Assembly (NCBI RefSeq): GCF_040549525.1
Contig: NZ_JBEPTM010000002.1
Span: 186,001-250,000 of the forward strand
From: Lacisediminihabitans sp040549525
GTDB taxonomy: Bacteria > Actinomycetota > Actinomycetes > Actinomycetales > Microbacteriaceae
Reading direction: 5' to 3'
DNA: 64,000 nucleotides
Part shown: piece by piece, positions 33,801 to 42,545 of the stretch
Layout: the number at the start of each line of letters is the position of its first letter
Numbering within the stretch: position 1 is the stretch's first letter
The notes under the pieces: generated by a model
Told to the model about the DNA's origin: nothing
What the model saw: only the letters and a program-made list of their open reading frames with translations
Database searches by the model: none
Position numbers and translations under genes: made by a program

Positions 33801-34346
33801 CTACTTCGCGTCTTCTTCCGAAGCAGCGGGCTGCTCGGCGGTGACCTCGGCGGTCTCGGCGTCGACGGCTTCGACCTCGGCCTCCGACTCGGTGACCTCG
33901 GCCGCGGGGGCCTCTTCCTCTGCCGGTGCCTCGGCGACGGGCGCCTCGGCCTTGGCGGACTTCTTGGCCGACTTCGGCTTCGGGCTCACGGGCTCGAGGA
34001 CGAGCTCGATCTGAACCATCGAGGCGTTGTCGCCCTTGCGGAAGCCGAGCTTGGTGATGCGGGTGTAGCCGCCTTCACGCAACTCGACGAGCGGCGCGAT
34101 CTCGGTGAAGAGCTCGTGCACGACGGTCTTGTCGCCGATCGTCGCGAGTACACGACGACGCGCGTGGAGGTCTCCCCGCTTCGCGAACGTAATGAGCCTC
34201 TCGACGAGGGGACGCATGCGCTTGGCCTTCGTCTCGGTCGTCTTGATGCTCTTGTGGGTGAACAGGGCAGCCGCGAGGTTCGCAAGCATGAGGCGCTCGT
34301 GCGCCGGTCCACCGCCGAGGCGGGGTCCCTTAGTTGGTGCAGCCAT
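33801..34346 (-). CDS. rplQ: 50S ribosomal protein L17
   Basis: 181 residues. The conserved domain (to about 118) begins GPRLGGGPAHERLMLANLAA, and it is followed by an acidic/Ala-rich tail of about 60 residues (AEAPVAEAPAEEEAPAAEV) that most bacteria lack. It is the last gene of the alpha operon, 40 bp after rpoA and directly before a strong terminator. Confidence 0.96.
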   Translation of the reverse strand: MAAPTKGPRLGGGPAHERLMLANLAAALFTHKSIKTTETKAKRMRPLVERLITFAKRGDLHARRRVLATIGDKTVVHELFTEIAPLVELREGGYTRITKLGFRKGDNASMVQIELVLEPVSPKPKSAKKSAKAEAPVAEAPAEEEAPAAEVTESEAEVEAVDAETAEVTAEQPAASEEDAK

Positions 34347-34386
34347 TAGTTATTTCTCCAGGTCTGAAAAGGTAGGTGCCGAGGGC

Positions 34387-35382
34387 CTAGTTGGCTTCTT
34401 CGACGTCGTCGTAGCCGCTGTAGAAGTGCGCGCCGTCGAAGCCGGGAACGGTGTCCTTGAGGCTCAGGCCGAGCTCGACGAGCTTGTCCTTGACCTCGTC
34501 CACAGACTTCTGTCCGAAGTTGCGGATGTTCATGAGCTGCGTCTCCGAGAGGGCGACGAGTTCGCTGACGGTGTTGATGCCCTCGCGCTTGAGGCAGTTG
34601 TAGCTGCGCACAGACAGGTCGAGGTCCTCGATCGGCATGCTGAGTTCGCTCGAGAGAACGGCGTCGACCGGAGCCGGGCCGATCTCGATGCCCTCTGCGG
34701 CCGAGTTGAGCTCGCGCGCCAGGCCGAACAGCTCGGTCAGCGTGCGACCGGCGGAGGCGATGGCATCGCGAGGGGTGATCGCGTTCTTGGTCTCGACATC
34801 CACCACAAGGCGGTCGAAGTCGGTGCGCTCACCGGCGCGGGTGGCCTCGACACGGTAGGTGACCTTGAGAACCGGGGAGTAGATCGAGTCGATCGGAATC
34901 TGGCCGGCTTCGCTGAACTCGCTGCGGTTCTGCGTCGCGGAGACGTAGCCGCGGCCACGCTCGATGGTCAGCTCGAGTTCGAACTTCGCCTTGTCGTTGA
35001 GCGTCGCGATCACGAGCTCCGGGTTGTGGATCTCGACCCCGGCCGGAGCCGAGATGTCTGCGGCCGTGACCTGGCCCGCGCCCTGCTTGCGCAGGTAGGC
35101 GGTGATGGGCTCGTCGTGCTCGCTGGAGACGACGAGACCCTTGATGTTCAGGATGATCTCGGTGACGTCTTCCTTCACGCCCGCGATCGTCGAGAACTCG
35201 TGCAGGACTCCGTCGATGCGGATGCTCGTGACGGCAGCTCCGGGAATCGAGGAGAGGAGGGTGCGGCGAAGCGAGTTGCCCAGGGTGTAACCGAAGCCGG
35301 GTTCGAGCGGCTCGATGATGAACCGTGAACGGAACTCGGAGATGTTCTCTTCGGTAAGAGTTGGACGCTGTGCAATAAGCAC
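34387..35382 (-). CDS. rpoA: DNA-directed RNA polymerase alpha subunit
   Basis: 331 residues from GTG at 35382, with ribosome site AAAGGAA. The N-terminal domain assembles the enzyme (TLGNSLRRTLLSSIPGAAVT) and the C-terminal helix-hairpin-helix domain (SVRSYNCLKREGINTVSEL) contacts UP elements and activators. Length and both domains are normal. A 220-bp gap to rpsK holds a palindromic repeat and a 7-bp inverted repeat (35401-35422), while rpsD, often found here, is missing. Confidence 0.97.
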   Translation of the reverse strand: MLIAQRPTLTEENISEFRSRFIIEPLEPGFGYTLGNSLRRTLLSSIPGAAVTSIRIDGVLHEFSTIAGVKEDVTEIILNIKGLVVSSEHDEPITAYLRKQGAGQVTAADISAPAGVEIHNPELVIATLNDKAKFELELTIERGRGYVSATQNRSEFSEAGQIPIDSIYSPVLKVTYRVEATRAGERTDFDRLVVDVETKNAITPRDAIASAGRTLTELFGLARELNSAAEGIEIGPAPVDAVLSSELSMPIEDLDLSVRSYNCLKREGINTVSELVALSETQLMNIRNFGQKSVDEVKDKLVELGLSLKDTVPGFDGAHFYSGYDDVEEAN

Positions 35383-35483
35383 TGGTGATTCCTTTCGGCG
35401 AAGTGTCCGCTATTTGACACTTGTGCGTGCGGCGGGTGGCGGGCCCGTCGTTCTATTGAGTTGTGTTCGTGGTGAAACCTGTG

Positions 35484-35578
35484 CTGATCGAGTAGGCCGC
35501 CTGCGGCCGTGTCGAGACCCCCGTCACGCGGTGATGGCTGGTGTCTCGACACGCTCGCTAGCGCTCGCTACTCGACCC
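35484..35578. repeat. Palindromic intergenic repeat S1
   Basis: TCGAGTAG ... GTGTCGAGAC is mirrored by GTCTCGACAC ... CTACTCGA. It sits between rpsK and rpoA in the alpha operon and shares sequence with the element at 56109 between rpsG and fusA. CGCTCGCTA(G)CGCTCGCTACTC is the shared right end. Confidence 0.8.
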
Positions 35579-35602
35579 GCAGGCGAGTGTGGCGCTTCGC
35601 GC

Positions 35603-36001
35603 CTACACGCGCCTGCGCTTGGGCGGACGGCATCCGTTGTGCGCCTGGGGGGTGACGTCGTTGATCGAGCCGACCTCGAGGCCTGCAGCCTGAAGTGAGC
35701 GGATCGCGGTCTCGCGGCCTGATCCCGGTCCCTTGACGAAGACGTCGACCTTCTTGACACCGTGCTCCTGCGCCTGACGCGCAGCGGACTCGGCGGAGAG
35801 CTGGGCGGCGAAGGGCGTGGACTTACGCGAACCCTTGAAACCGACGGTGCCGGACGATGCCCAGCTCAGTACGGCACCGGTGGGGTCGGTGATCGTCACG
35901 ATGGTGTTGTTGAAGGTCGACTTGATGTGAGCCTGACCGACAGCGACGTTCTTCTTCTCTTTACGACGCGGCTTACGAGCGGCCGATTTTGGTGCTGCCA
36001 T
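35603..36001 (-). CDS. rpsK: 30S ribosomal protein S11
   Basis: 132 residues. Basic lead SAARKPRRKEKKNVAVGQAH, then the conserved IKSTFNNTIVTITDPTGAVL and the end NGCRPPKRRRV typical of S11, which lines the platform near the mRNA exit. It follows rpsM by 42 bp. Confidence 0.97.
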   Translation of the reverse strand: MAAPKSAARKPRRKEKKNVAVGQAHIKSTFNNTIVTITDPTGAVLSWASSGTVGFKGSRKSTPFAAQLSAESAARQAQEHGVKKVDVFVKGPGSGRETAIRSLQAAGLEVGSINDVTPQAHNGCRPPKRRRV

Positions 36002-36043
36002 TGTTTTCTCCTAAAACTTTTATGGCGATACGAGCAGTGCTCG

Positions 36044-36418
36044 CTATCGGGCCTTCTTCTTGCCTGCGACGGTGCGCTTCGGGCCCTTGCGGGTACGAGC
36101 GTTGGTTTTGGTGCGCTGTCCGTGAACCGGGAGACCACGGCGGTGACGAATGCCCTGGTAGCTGCCGATCTCGACCTTGCGACGGATGTCCGCGGCGACC
36201 TCGCGGCGGAGGTCACCCTCTACCTTGAAGTTTCCTTCGACGTAGTCGCGGAGCGCGATGAGCTGGTCATCGGTCAGATCCTTGACGCGGATCTCCCCGC
36301 TGATTTCGGTGTCCGCGAGGGTCTTGAGTGCCCTCGTGCGGCCAACACCGTAGATGTAGGTCAATGCGACCTCGACGCGCTTATCGCGCGGGATGTCGAC
36401 TCCTGCTAGACGAGCCAT
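36044..36418 (-). CDS. rpsM: 30S ribosomal protein S13
   Basis: 124 residues. Start MARLAGVDIPRDKRVEVALT and the basic tail KTNARTRKGPKRTVAGKKKA are typical of S13, which contacts S19, the P-site tRNA and the large subunit. It lies 162 bp after rpmJ, a longer gap than usual, without a visible gene in it. Confidence 0.97.
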   Translation of the reverse strand: MARLAGVDIPRDKRVEVALTYIYGVGRTRALKTLADTEISGEIRVKDLTDDQLIALRDYVEGNFKVEGDLRREVAADIRRKVEIGSYQGIRHRRGLPVHGQRTKTNARTRKGPKRTVAGKKKAR

Positions 36419-36580
36419 TGTGGCTTCTCCTGGTTGTGAGTGGAGGTCTGTAGCAGCACCTGTGCAGCGGCCTCCGACCGCTGGTGTCCCCCACCTGCGT
36501 GGGATCTGGTGTTGCTATGTGTGTTGCGTGTTCAGTTGTGTGCGGTGCTCGGATGGGCCGCTCAGCGACCCGGCCGAGAC

Positions 36581-36697
36581 CTAACCCTGGCGCTGCTTGT
36601 GGCGCGGGTTGTTCTTGCAGATGACCATGACGTTGCCGTTGCGACGGATCACGCGGCAGTGCTCGCACATGGGCTTGACGCTCGGGGCGACCTTCAT
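36581..36697 (-). CDS. rpmJ: 50S ribosomal protein L36
   Basis: 38 residues, found by reading the minus strand between rpsM and infA: MKVAPSVKPMCEHCRVIRRN onward, ending HKQRQG. Zinc ligands Cys11, Cys14, Cys27 and His32 are all present (C+ type L36). ATG at 36697 has ribosome site GAAAGAAGAAAG upstream. Standard place after infA. Confidence 0.95.
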   Translation of the reverse strand: MKVAPSVKPMCEHCRVIRRNGNVMVICKNNPRHKQRQG

Positions 36698-36782
36698 TGC
36701 TTTCTTCTTTCGCTGTCTTCGTACCGGTGCGGCGTCACGCCGAACCGGCCGTTACTTTCCAGCAATCACGTGCCGGGTGGCA

Positions 36783-37004
36783 CTACTTGTAGCGGTAGAC
36801 GATCCGGCCGCGGGTCAGGTCGTACGGGCTCAGCTCTACGATCACGCGGTCCTCAGGGAGGATACGGATGTAGTGCTGGCGCATCTTCCCCGAAATATGG
36901 GCGAGGACTTTGTGGCCGTTTGTCAGCTCAACGCGGAACATTGCGTTGGGCAGAGCTTCGACTACTGCACCCTCGATTTCGATGACACCGTCTTTTTTGG
37001 CCAT
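36783..37004 (-). CDS. infA: Translation initiation factor IF-1
   Basis: 73 residues, one S1-type OB fold: MAKKDGVIEIEGAVVEALPN start and RIVYRYK end. IF-1 blocks the A site during initiation. It starts the infA-rpmJ-rpsM-rpsK-rpoA-rplQ run. The 292-bp gap upstream to map holds palindromic repeats, so a separate promoter for this run is likely, though I could not pick one out convincingly. Ribosome site GAAGAGG precedes the ATG. Confidence 0.97.
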   Translation of the reverse strand: MAKKDGVIEIEGAVVEALPNAMFRVELTNGHKVLAHISGKMRQHYIRILPEDRVIVELSPYDLTRGRIVYRYK

Positions 37005-37105
37005 AGCCTCTTCGTCGCTAAAAGTATTGTTTACTGGTCGTGCGGATGGATTGTGGCAGTCTGGGCGTGATTAACCAGGCAGCAGACACCAAAGATCGAT
37101 CTTAT

Positions 37106-37126
37106 GCCAATCCCGGGCGTTTTGCC
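37106..37126 (-). repeat. Partial copy of the 37190 palindrome arm
   Basis: GCCAATCCCGGGCGTTTTGCC resembles the arm GCCAATCTCCTGCGTTTTCG at 37252-37270, in the same orientation. It lies between infA and the full palindrome. Confidence 0.5.
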
Positions 37127-37189
37127 AACTTGTGCCTATACTCCGCCTCCGCCCACCGCGAACGCCCGCTCCCCGGCATCCGTCCCTCT

Positions 37190-37270
37190 CGAAAACGCAG
37201 GAGATTCGCCACCAAAATGGGGCTATCGCCGCAAAGTGGTCGGTTTCGTGGCCAATCTCCTGCGTTTTCG
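37190..37270. repeat. Long palindrome with perfect 17-bp arms (after map)
   Basis: CGAAAACGCAGGAGATT (37190-37206) and its exact reverse complement (37254-37270), with further imperfect pairing inside (CGCCACC.. and ..GTGGCC). It lies 27 bp after the map stop on the minus strand, so it may end the spc operon transcript, but it also looks like a member of a repeat family. Confidence 0.8.
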
Positions 37271-37296
37271 CGAGGTCAGCGGATCGGGGGGGGCGA

Positions 37297-38127
37297 TCAG
37301 GGGATGGGGACGGGGACCACACCGAGGGGAGCGAGAGCTGAGGCTCCGCCGTCCTCGGCGGTGAGCACCCAGATTCCTCCGGCGTGAACGGCCACGGAGT
37401 GCTCCCAGTGCGCAGCCATCGTGCCATCCAGGGTCGCGACGGTCCACTCGTCTTCCCGGGTGAAGGTATCGATTCCCCCGGCGGTCACCATCGGTTCGAT
37501 CGCTACCACGAGCCCGGGTCTCACCCGCGGTCCCCGGTCCCGCACCCGATAGTTGAACACGGGAGGATCCTCGTGCATCGAGCGCCCGATGCCGTGGCCG
37601 ACGTAGTCCTCGAGGATGCCGTAGCTGCCCTGGGAGTCGATGTAGTCCTCCATCTCCCCACCGATGTGGTTGAGATGGGTGGCGGAGGCGAGGGAGGCGA
37701 TGCCCCGCCAGAGCGACTGCTCCGTGACATCCGAGAGCTTCTGCCGCTCCGCAACGAGGGACGGGCGAGAGGGGTCCGGCACGACGACGGTGATGGCCGC
37801 ATCCCCGTTCCAGCCGGCGAGCTCGGCTCCGCTGTCGATCGACACGATGTCACCCGGCTCGAGCACGCGCGCGCCCGGAATCCCGTGCACGATGTCGTCA
37901 TTCACGGAGGTGCAGATCGTGTGCCGGTATCCCGGCTCCTTCATGAAGTTGGGCACGGCGCCGAGCGCCCTGATGGTCGCCTCGGCGATCCCGTCGAGCT
38001 CGAGCGTCGTGACGCCCGCCCGAATCGCGGACTTCACCGCGGCGAGGGATGCTGCCGTGGCGAGACCCGGCGAAACCATGAGCCTCAGCTCCGCCGGAGT
38101 CTTGTAGATGTTCTTGCGAAGGCTCAC
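37297..38127 (-). CDS. map: Type I methionine aminopeptidase
   Basis: 276 residues. It removes the initiator methionine of nascent proteins. Metal-binding residues are seen in order: SIDSGAELAGWNGDAA (first Asp pair), EDYVGHGIGRSMHEDP (His), and VVAIEPMVTAG plus TREDEWTVATLDG (Glu residues). N-terminal part lacks a zinc-finger extension. It overlaps adk by 4 bp, continuing secY-adk-map in the spc operon. Confidence 0.95.
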   Translation of the reverse strand: MSLRKNIYKTPAELRLMVSPGLATAASLAAVKSAIRAGVTTLELDGIAEATIRALGAVPNFMKEPGYRHTICTSVNDDIVHGIPGARVLEPGDIVSIDSGAELAGWNGDAAITVVVPDPSRPSLVAERQKLSDVTEQSLWRGIASLASATHLNHIGGEMEDYIDSQGSYGILEDYVGHGIGRSMHEDPPVFNYRVRDRGPRVRPGLVVAIEPMVTAGGIDTFTREDEWTVATLDGTMAAHWEHSVAVHAGGIWVLTAEDGGASALAPLGVVPVPIP

Positions 38128-38714
38128 TTCGCTGCGGGCACGATTCCGCGAGCAGCGAGAGCCTCGGAGATGCGGGCGCTCACGTCGTCGATTTCACCGA
38201 GACCATCGACCTCGATCAGCAGGTCGCGATCGCGATAGACCGCGATCAAGGGTGTGGTCTCGCGGCCGTATACCTGCTGGCGGTGACGGATCGCGTCCTC
38301 GGTGTCATCGGAGCGCCCCTGCTCGATCGCGCGCTTGCGCAGCCGGGCCACCACTTCCTCCTGGTCTGCGACGAGCTGGATCACGGCGTCGAGGGACTGC
38401 CCCTTCCCGGCGAGCAGGTCATCGAGGTAGGACACCTGCTCGAGGGTACGGGGATAGCCGTCGAGCAGGAAGCCGTCCCGCGCGTCAGCCTCTTCGAGCC
38501 GGCTCTTGACCAGCGCATTGGTGAGCGAATCGGGCACGTAGTCGCCCGCATCCACGATCGCCTTCACCTCGATGCCGAGAGGGGTCTCTTCCGTGATGTT
38601 CTTGCGGAAGATGTCCCCTGTGGCGATCGCTGGAATCGCATAGGTCTCGAGGAGCCGAGCAGACTGGGTGCCCTTGCCGGCCCCGGGCGGACCGACGATC
38701 AGCAGGCGGGTCAA
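38124..38714 (-). CDS. adk: Adenylate kinase
   Basis: 196 residues. Converts ATP and AMP to two ADP. P-loop GPPGAGKGTQSARL near residues 8-21, AMP-binding IPAIATGDIFRKNI, and FLLDGYPRTLEQ. The short LID form (no zinc-finger insert) is typical of actinobacteria. It overlaps secY and map by 4 bp each, so all three are coupled. Confidence 0.96.
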   Translation of the reverse strand: MTRLLIVGPPGAGKGTQSARLLETYAIPAIATGDIFRKNITEETPLGIEVKAIVDAGDYVPDSLTNALVKSRLEEADARDGFLLDGYPRTLEQVSYLDDLLAGKGQSLDAVIQLVADQEEVVARLRKRAIEQGRSDDTEDAIRHRQQVYGRETTPLIAVYRDRDLLIEVDGLGEIDDVSARISEALAARGIVPAAK

Positions 38715-40036
38715 CGGAGCAGGCCCTCGTAGTGGCGCTGCTGCAGCTGGGAGTCGATCTGCTTGACCGTCTCGAGTCCGACACCCACGATGATCAGGAT
38801 GCTCGCGCCTCCGAAGGGGAAGTTCTGGTTCGCGCCGAACAGGCCGAGCGCGATCAGCGGCACGAGAGCGATCAGGCCGAGGTAGATGGACCCCGGCAGT
38901 GTGACGCGGGTGAGCACGTAGTCGAGATACTCGGCGGTCGGACGGCCGGCGCGGATGCCGGGGATGAATCCGCCGTACTTCTTCATGTTGTCGGCGACTT
39001 CCTCCGGGTTGAAGGTGATCGCGACGTAGAAGTAGGTGAAGCCGACGATGAGCAGGAAGTACAGGGCCATGTACAGCGGGTTGTCACCCGTGCGCAGGTT
39101 GTCGGTGATCCAGGTGACCCAGGGGGCCGGGGCCTTGCCCGGGGCCGGCTGGTTGAACTGGGCGATCAGCGCCGGCAGATAGAGCAGCGAGGAGGCGAAG
39201 ATAACCGGCACCACGCCGGCCATGTTGACCTTGATCGGAATGTAGGTGTTGTTGCCGCCATAGGTACGCCGGCCGACCATCCGCTTGGCATATTGCACCG
39301 GGATGCGTCGCTGGGACTGCTCGACATAGACCACGAGCGCCATGATCACGACGCCCATCGCGATCACCAGCAGGAAGGTCTCGAAGCCCTTCGACTGCCT
39401 GATGGCCCAGAGGGATCCGGGGAAACGGGCGGCGATCGAGGTGAAGATGAGGATCGACATTCCGTTGCCGATGCCGCGCTCGGTGATGAGCTCGCCCATC
39501 CACATGATGAGGCCGGTGCCCGCCGTCATGGTGATGACCATGAGGAGGATCGCGTACCAGGCGGAGTTGGTGATGAGGGCCGAGCACTCCGGCGTGCCGG
39601 TGGAGGTCGGGAAGAGGGCGCCGCTGCGGGCGACGGTGATCAGGGTCGTGGACTGCAGCACACCGAGCGCGATGGTGAGGTAGCGGGTGTACTGGGTCAG
39701 GCGAGCCTGGCCGGACTGGCCCTCTTTATAGAGGGTGTCGAAGTGTGGGATCACGACGCGCAGAAGCTGCACGATGATCGATGCCGTGATGTAGGGCATG
39801 ATGCCGAGCGCGAAGATCGACAACTGGAGAAGTGCCCCGCCGCTGAACAGGTTGACCAACTCGTACAGGCCAGAGGTTCCGGAGTTGGCGGCGAGACAGG
39901 TCTGCACGTTGCCGAAGTTGACGAACGGCGACGGTATGAAGGACCCGAGGCGGAAGAGCGCAATCAGTGCGAGCGTGAAACCGATCTTCTTCCGAAGATC
40001 GGGGGTGCGGAAGATCCGCGCTACGGCTCTGAACAA
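38711..40036 (-). CDS. secY: Preprotein translocase subunit SecY
   Basis: 441 residues from TTG at 40036, with an almost perfect ribosome site AGGAGG 5 bases before it. The upstream in-frame extension runs through the rplO gap and is not coding. Ten membrane segments; start LFRAVARIFRTPDLRKKIGF, plug and pore features, and the cytoplasmic loop GGNNTYIPIKVNMAGVVPVI are typical. It is the channel of the Sec export path. The 104-bp gap to rplO may carry an internal signal. Confidence 0.96.
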   Translation of the reverse strand: MFRAVARIFRTPDLRKKIGFTLALIALFRLGSFIPSPFVNFGNVQTCLAANSGTSGLYELVNLFSGGALLQLSIFALGIMPYITASIIVQLLRVVIPHFDTLYKEGQSGQARLTQYTRYLTIALGVLQSTTLITVARSGALFPTSTGTPECSALITNSAWYAILLMVITMTAGTGLIMWMGELITERGIGNGMSILIFTSIAARFPGSLWAIRQSKGFETFLLVIAMGVVIMALVVYVEQSQRRIPVQYAKRMVGRRTYGGNNTYIPIKVNMAGVVPVIFASSLLYLPALIAQFNQPAPGKAPAPWVTWITDNLRTGDNPLYMALYFLLIVGFTYFYVAITFNPEEVADNMKKYGGFIPGIRAGRPTAEYLDYVLTRVTLPGSIYLGLIALVPLIALGLFGANQNFPFGGASILIIVGVGLETVKQIDSQLQQRHYEGLLR

Positions 40037-40140
40037 CGAGGCCTCCTGGTGAGAACGGTCGGGCGAAGCAGGTGGCCCTTTCGGGCCACCTGGACGGCTG
40101 CAACTGCGGTAGATCACCGGGCCGAGGCCCGGCGTTCGCC

Positions 40141-40749
40141 TTAGTTTACGGAACCGCCCGCTGCAACGATCTTCTGCTCGGCAGAGCCAGAGACCTTGTC
40201 AACTGCAACGTTCAGCTTAACTGCAATGTCACCAGCGCCGAGAACCTTGACCTTCTCGTTCTTACGCACGGCACCCTTGGCGACGAGGTCGCCGATCGTG
40301 ACGTCTCCACCGGCCGGGTAGAGCTCGGCCAGCTTCTCGAGGTTGACGACCTGGTACTCGACGCGGAACGGGTTCTTGAACCCGCGCAGCTTCGGGGTGC
40401 GCATGATGCTGTTCAGGTTTCCACCCTCGAGTCCGACGCGCACCGTGTAGCGGGCCTTCGTGCCCTTGGTTCCACGGCCTGCAGTCTTACCCTTGGATCC
40501 TTCACCGCGTCCGACGCGGGTACGATCTTTCTTCGCGCCGGGAGCCGGGCGGAGGTGGTGCATCTTCAGCACCTGCGGACGCGCCTCGGCAACGGGCTCT
40601 GCAGCCTTCTTCGCCGGAGCGGCCTTCGTGGTGGTCGCCTTGGCGGCGGGCGCCTTTTCGGCAGCAGCCTTGGGGGCTGCAGCCTTCGCCGTGCTCGCCT
40701 TTTTGGGGGCTGCGGCGGGGGCCTTGTCGGCCTTCGTTTCTTCAGCCAT
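40141..40749 (-). CDS. rplO: 50S ribosomal protein L15 with Ala/Lys-rich N-terminal extension
   Basis: 202 residues; the normal L15 of about 147 residues begins near residue 60 (VLKMHHLRPAPGAKKDRTRV). The first 58 residues are almost only Ala, Lys, Thr and Pro (KAPAAAPKKASTAKAAAPKA). The extension is in frame, and the ATG touches the rpmD stop with ribosome spacing, so it appears translated. L15 is a late-assembly large subunit protein. Confidence 0.95.
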   Translation of the reverse strand: MAEETKADKAPAAAPKKASTAKAAAPKAAAEKAPAAKATTTKAAPAKKAAEPVAEARPQVLKMHHLRPAPGAKKDRTRVGRGEGSKGKTAGRGTKGTKARYTVRVGLEGGNLNSIMRTPKLRGFKNPFRVEYQVVNLEKLAELYPAGGDVTIGDLVAKGAVRKNEKVKVLGAGDIAVKLNVAVDKVSGSAEQKIVAAGGSVN

Positions 40750-40934
40750 TAGTCAATCTCCTCGACCTTGACCAGGTGAGCGACGGTGCGAACGTAGCCG
40801 CGGTTCTGCGAGTTGTCCTCGCGAACCACGACATCGCCGATGCGGTGGAGCCCGAGGCTCCGCAACGTGTCGCGCTGGTTCTGCTTCTCACTAATTTTGG
40901 ACTTGATCTGGGTCACCTTCAGGCGAGCAGCCAT
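40749..40934 (-). CDS. rpmD: 50S ribosomal protein L30
   Basis: 61 residues, the bacterial short form: LKVTQIKSKISEKQNQRDTL and LGLHRIGDVVVREDN are typical. It shares one base with rpsE and with rplO at its ends, so it is tightly coupled. Confidence 0.96.
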   Translation of the reverse strand: MAARLKVTQIKSKISEKQNQRDTLRSLGLHRIGDVVVREDNSQNRGYVRTVAHLVKVEEID

Positions 40935-41632
40935 CAGACACCTGCCTTTGCGTCAGCCTGGGCACGCAGGAGACGCGCGGGCGCGACATCCTCGAGCGAG
41001 AGACCGCGACGTGCGGCAACCGCACTCGGCTCCTCGAGCTGCTTGAGGGCAGCAACGGTAGCGTGCACGATGTTGATCGTGTTGGACGAACCGAGCGACT
41101 TGCTCAGCACGTCGTGGATGCCGGCGCACTCGAGCACGGCGCGCACCGGACCACCGGCGATAACACCGGTACCGGCGGATGCCGGACGCAGCAGCACGAC
41201 GCCGGCTGCGGCCTCACCCTGGACGGGGTGCGGGATGGTCACTCCGACGCGGGGAACGCGGAAGAAGTTCTTCTTCGCTTCCTCGACGCCCTTGGAGATC
41301 GCGGTCGGCACCTCGCGGGCCTTGCCGTAGCCGACACCGACCAGTCCGTTACCGTCGCCGACGACGACGAGAGCGGTGAAGCTGAAGCGACGACCACCCT
41401 TGACGACCTTGGAGACGCGGTTGATGGTGACGACGCGCTCGAGGAACTGGCTCTTCTCAGAGTCACGGCTCCCGCGCTGCTGGTTGGGGTTGCGCTCGCG
41501 TCCACCGCGGCGGGCCTCACGAGGCTCGTTTGCAGCGGGCTCGGTTGCGGCCGCAGTCTCGACGACCGTGACGGTCGGTTCGGCTTCGGTTGCCACAGGA
41601 GTCTCCTTGCTGGTGTTAGTTGTGTCGCTCAC
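40934..41632 (-). CDS. rpsE: 30S ribosomal protein S5
   Basis: 232 residues. The first 58 are a Thr/Glu/Ala- then Arg-rich extension (TVTVVETAAATEPAANEPRE), and the S5 core starts at FLERVVTINRVSKVVKGGRR. S5 helps maintain decoding accuracy and mRNA entry. It overlaps rplR by 4 bp. The C-terminal tail LEDVAPARLLRAQADAKAGV is a little long. Confidence 0.96.
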   Translation of the reverse strand: MSDTTNTSKETPVATEAEPTVTVVETAAATEPAANEPREARRGGRERNPNQQRGSRDSEKSQFLERVVTINRVSKVVKGGRRFSFTALVVVGDGNGLVGVGYGKAREVPTAISKGVEEAKKNFFRVPRVGVTIPHPVQGEAAAGVVLLRPASAGTGVIAGGPVRAVLECAGIHDVLSKSLGSSNTINIVHATVAALKQLEEPSAVAARRGLSLEDVAPARLLRAQADAKAGV

Positions 41633-42000
41633 AGGTCCAGTCCACCCTCTCGAGCTCCTTCGGCGATGGCAGCGACGCGTCCCGCGTACTTGCTTCCACC
41701 GCGATCGAAAACGACGGCTTCGACACCGGCGGCCTTCGCACGCTCGGCGACGAGTTCGCCGACCTTGCGCGCCTTGGCGGTCTTGTCACCGTCGAACGTA
41801 CGCATGTCTGCTTCGAGGGTCGATGCCGAGGCGAGGGTGAAACCCTTGCTGTCGTCGACGACCTGCACGAAGACGTGACGGGCCGAACGGGTGACCACGA
41901 GACGCGGTCGAAGTTCGGTGCCGACGATCTTCTTGCGAAGACGTGCGTGCCTGCGGCCCTTTGCGGCCGACTTGCTCTTGCCTCTAGTTCCGAGAGCCAT
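41629..42000 (-). CDS. rplR: 50S ribosomal protein L18
   Basis: 123 residues from ATG at 42000 (MALGTRGKSKSAAKGRRHAR); an upstream ATG in frame would overlap the rplF stop and is less likely. RPRLVVTRSARHVFVQVVDD and the end GAREGGLDL are typical. It binds 5S rRNA. ATGA overlap with rpsE. Confidence 0.96.
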   Translation of the reverse strand: MALGTRGKSKSAAKGRRHARLRKKIVGTELRPRLVVTRSARHVFVQVVDDSKGFTLASASTLEADMRTFDGDKTAKARKVGELVAERAKAAGVEAVVFDRGGSKYAGRVAAIAEGAREGGLDL

Positions 42001-42002
42001 GA

Positions 42003-42539
42003 TCACTTACCACTCTTTCCGGCCTTGCGGCGGACTACCTCGCCTGCGTAGCGAACGCCCTTGCCCTTGTAGGGCTCCGGCTTGCGCAGCTTACGAATGT
42101 TGGCGGCAACTTCTCCGACAGCCTGCTTGTCGATGCCGTGCACCGTCAGCTTGTTGTTGCCTTCGACGGCAAAGGAGATGCCGGCCGGGGGATCGACCGT
42201 GATCGAGTGCGAGAAGCCGAGAGCGAACTCGAGCGAGCTGCCCTTCGCCTGCACGCGGTAACCGGTACCGACGATCTCGAGGCCCTTGGAGTAGCCGGTC
42301 GTGACGCCGATGATCTGGTTGGCGATCAGGGTGCGGGTGAGGCCGTGGAGCGAACGCGATTCGCGCTCGTCGTCCGGGCGGGTGACCAGGAGCTGGCCAT
42401 CCTCGATCTTGACCTCGATCGGGCTCGCGACGGTGAGCGCGAGCTCACCTTTCGGGCCCTTGACGGTGACGGCTGAGCCGGTCACCGTGACATCGACCCC
42501 TGTGGGGATCTCAATGGGAAGGCGTCCAATACGTGACAT
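42003..42539 (-). CDS. rplF: 50S ribosomal protein L6
   Basis: 178 residues, normal length. MSRIGRLPIEIPTGVDVTVT start and PEPYKGKGVRYAGEVVRRKA end. It lies near the sarcin-ricin loop. Two bases separate its stop from rplR. Confidence 0.97.
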   Translation of the reverse strand: MSRIGRLPIEIPTGVDVTVTGSAVTVKGPKGELALTVASPIEVKIEDGQLLVTRPDDERESRSLHGLTRTLIANQIIGVTTGYSKGLEIVGTGYRVQAKGSSLEFALGFSHSITVDPPAGISFAVEGNNKLTVHGIDKQAVGEVAANIRKLRKPEPYKGKGVRYAGEVVRRKAGKSGK

Positions 42540-42545
42540 TGGTGA

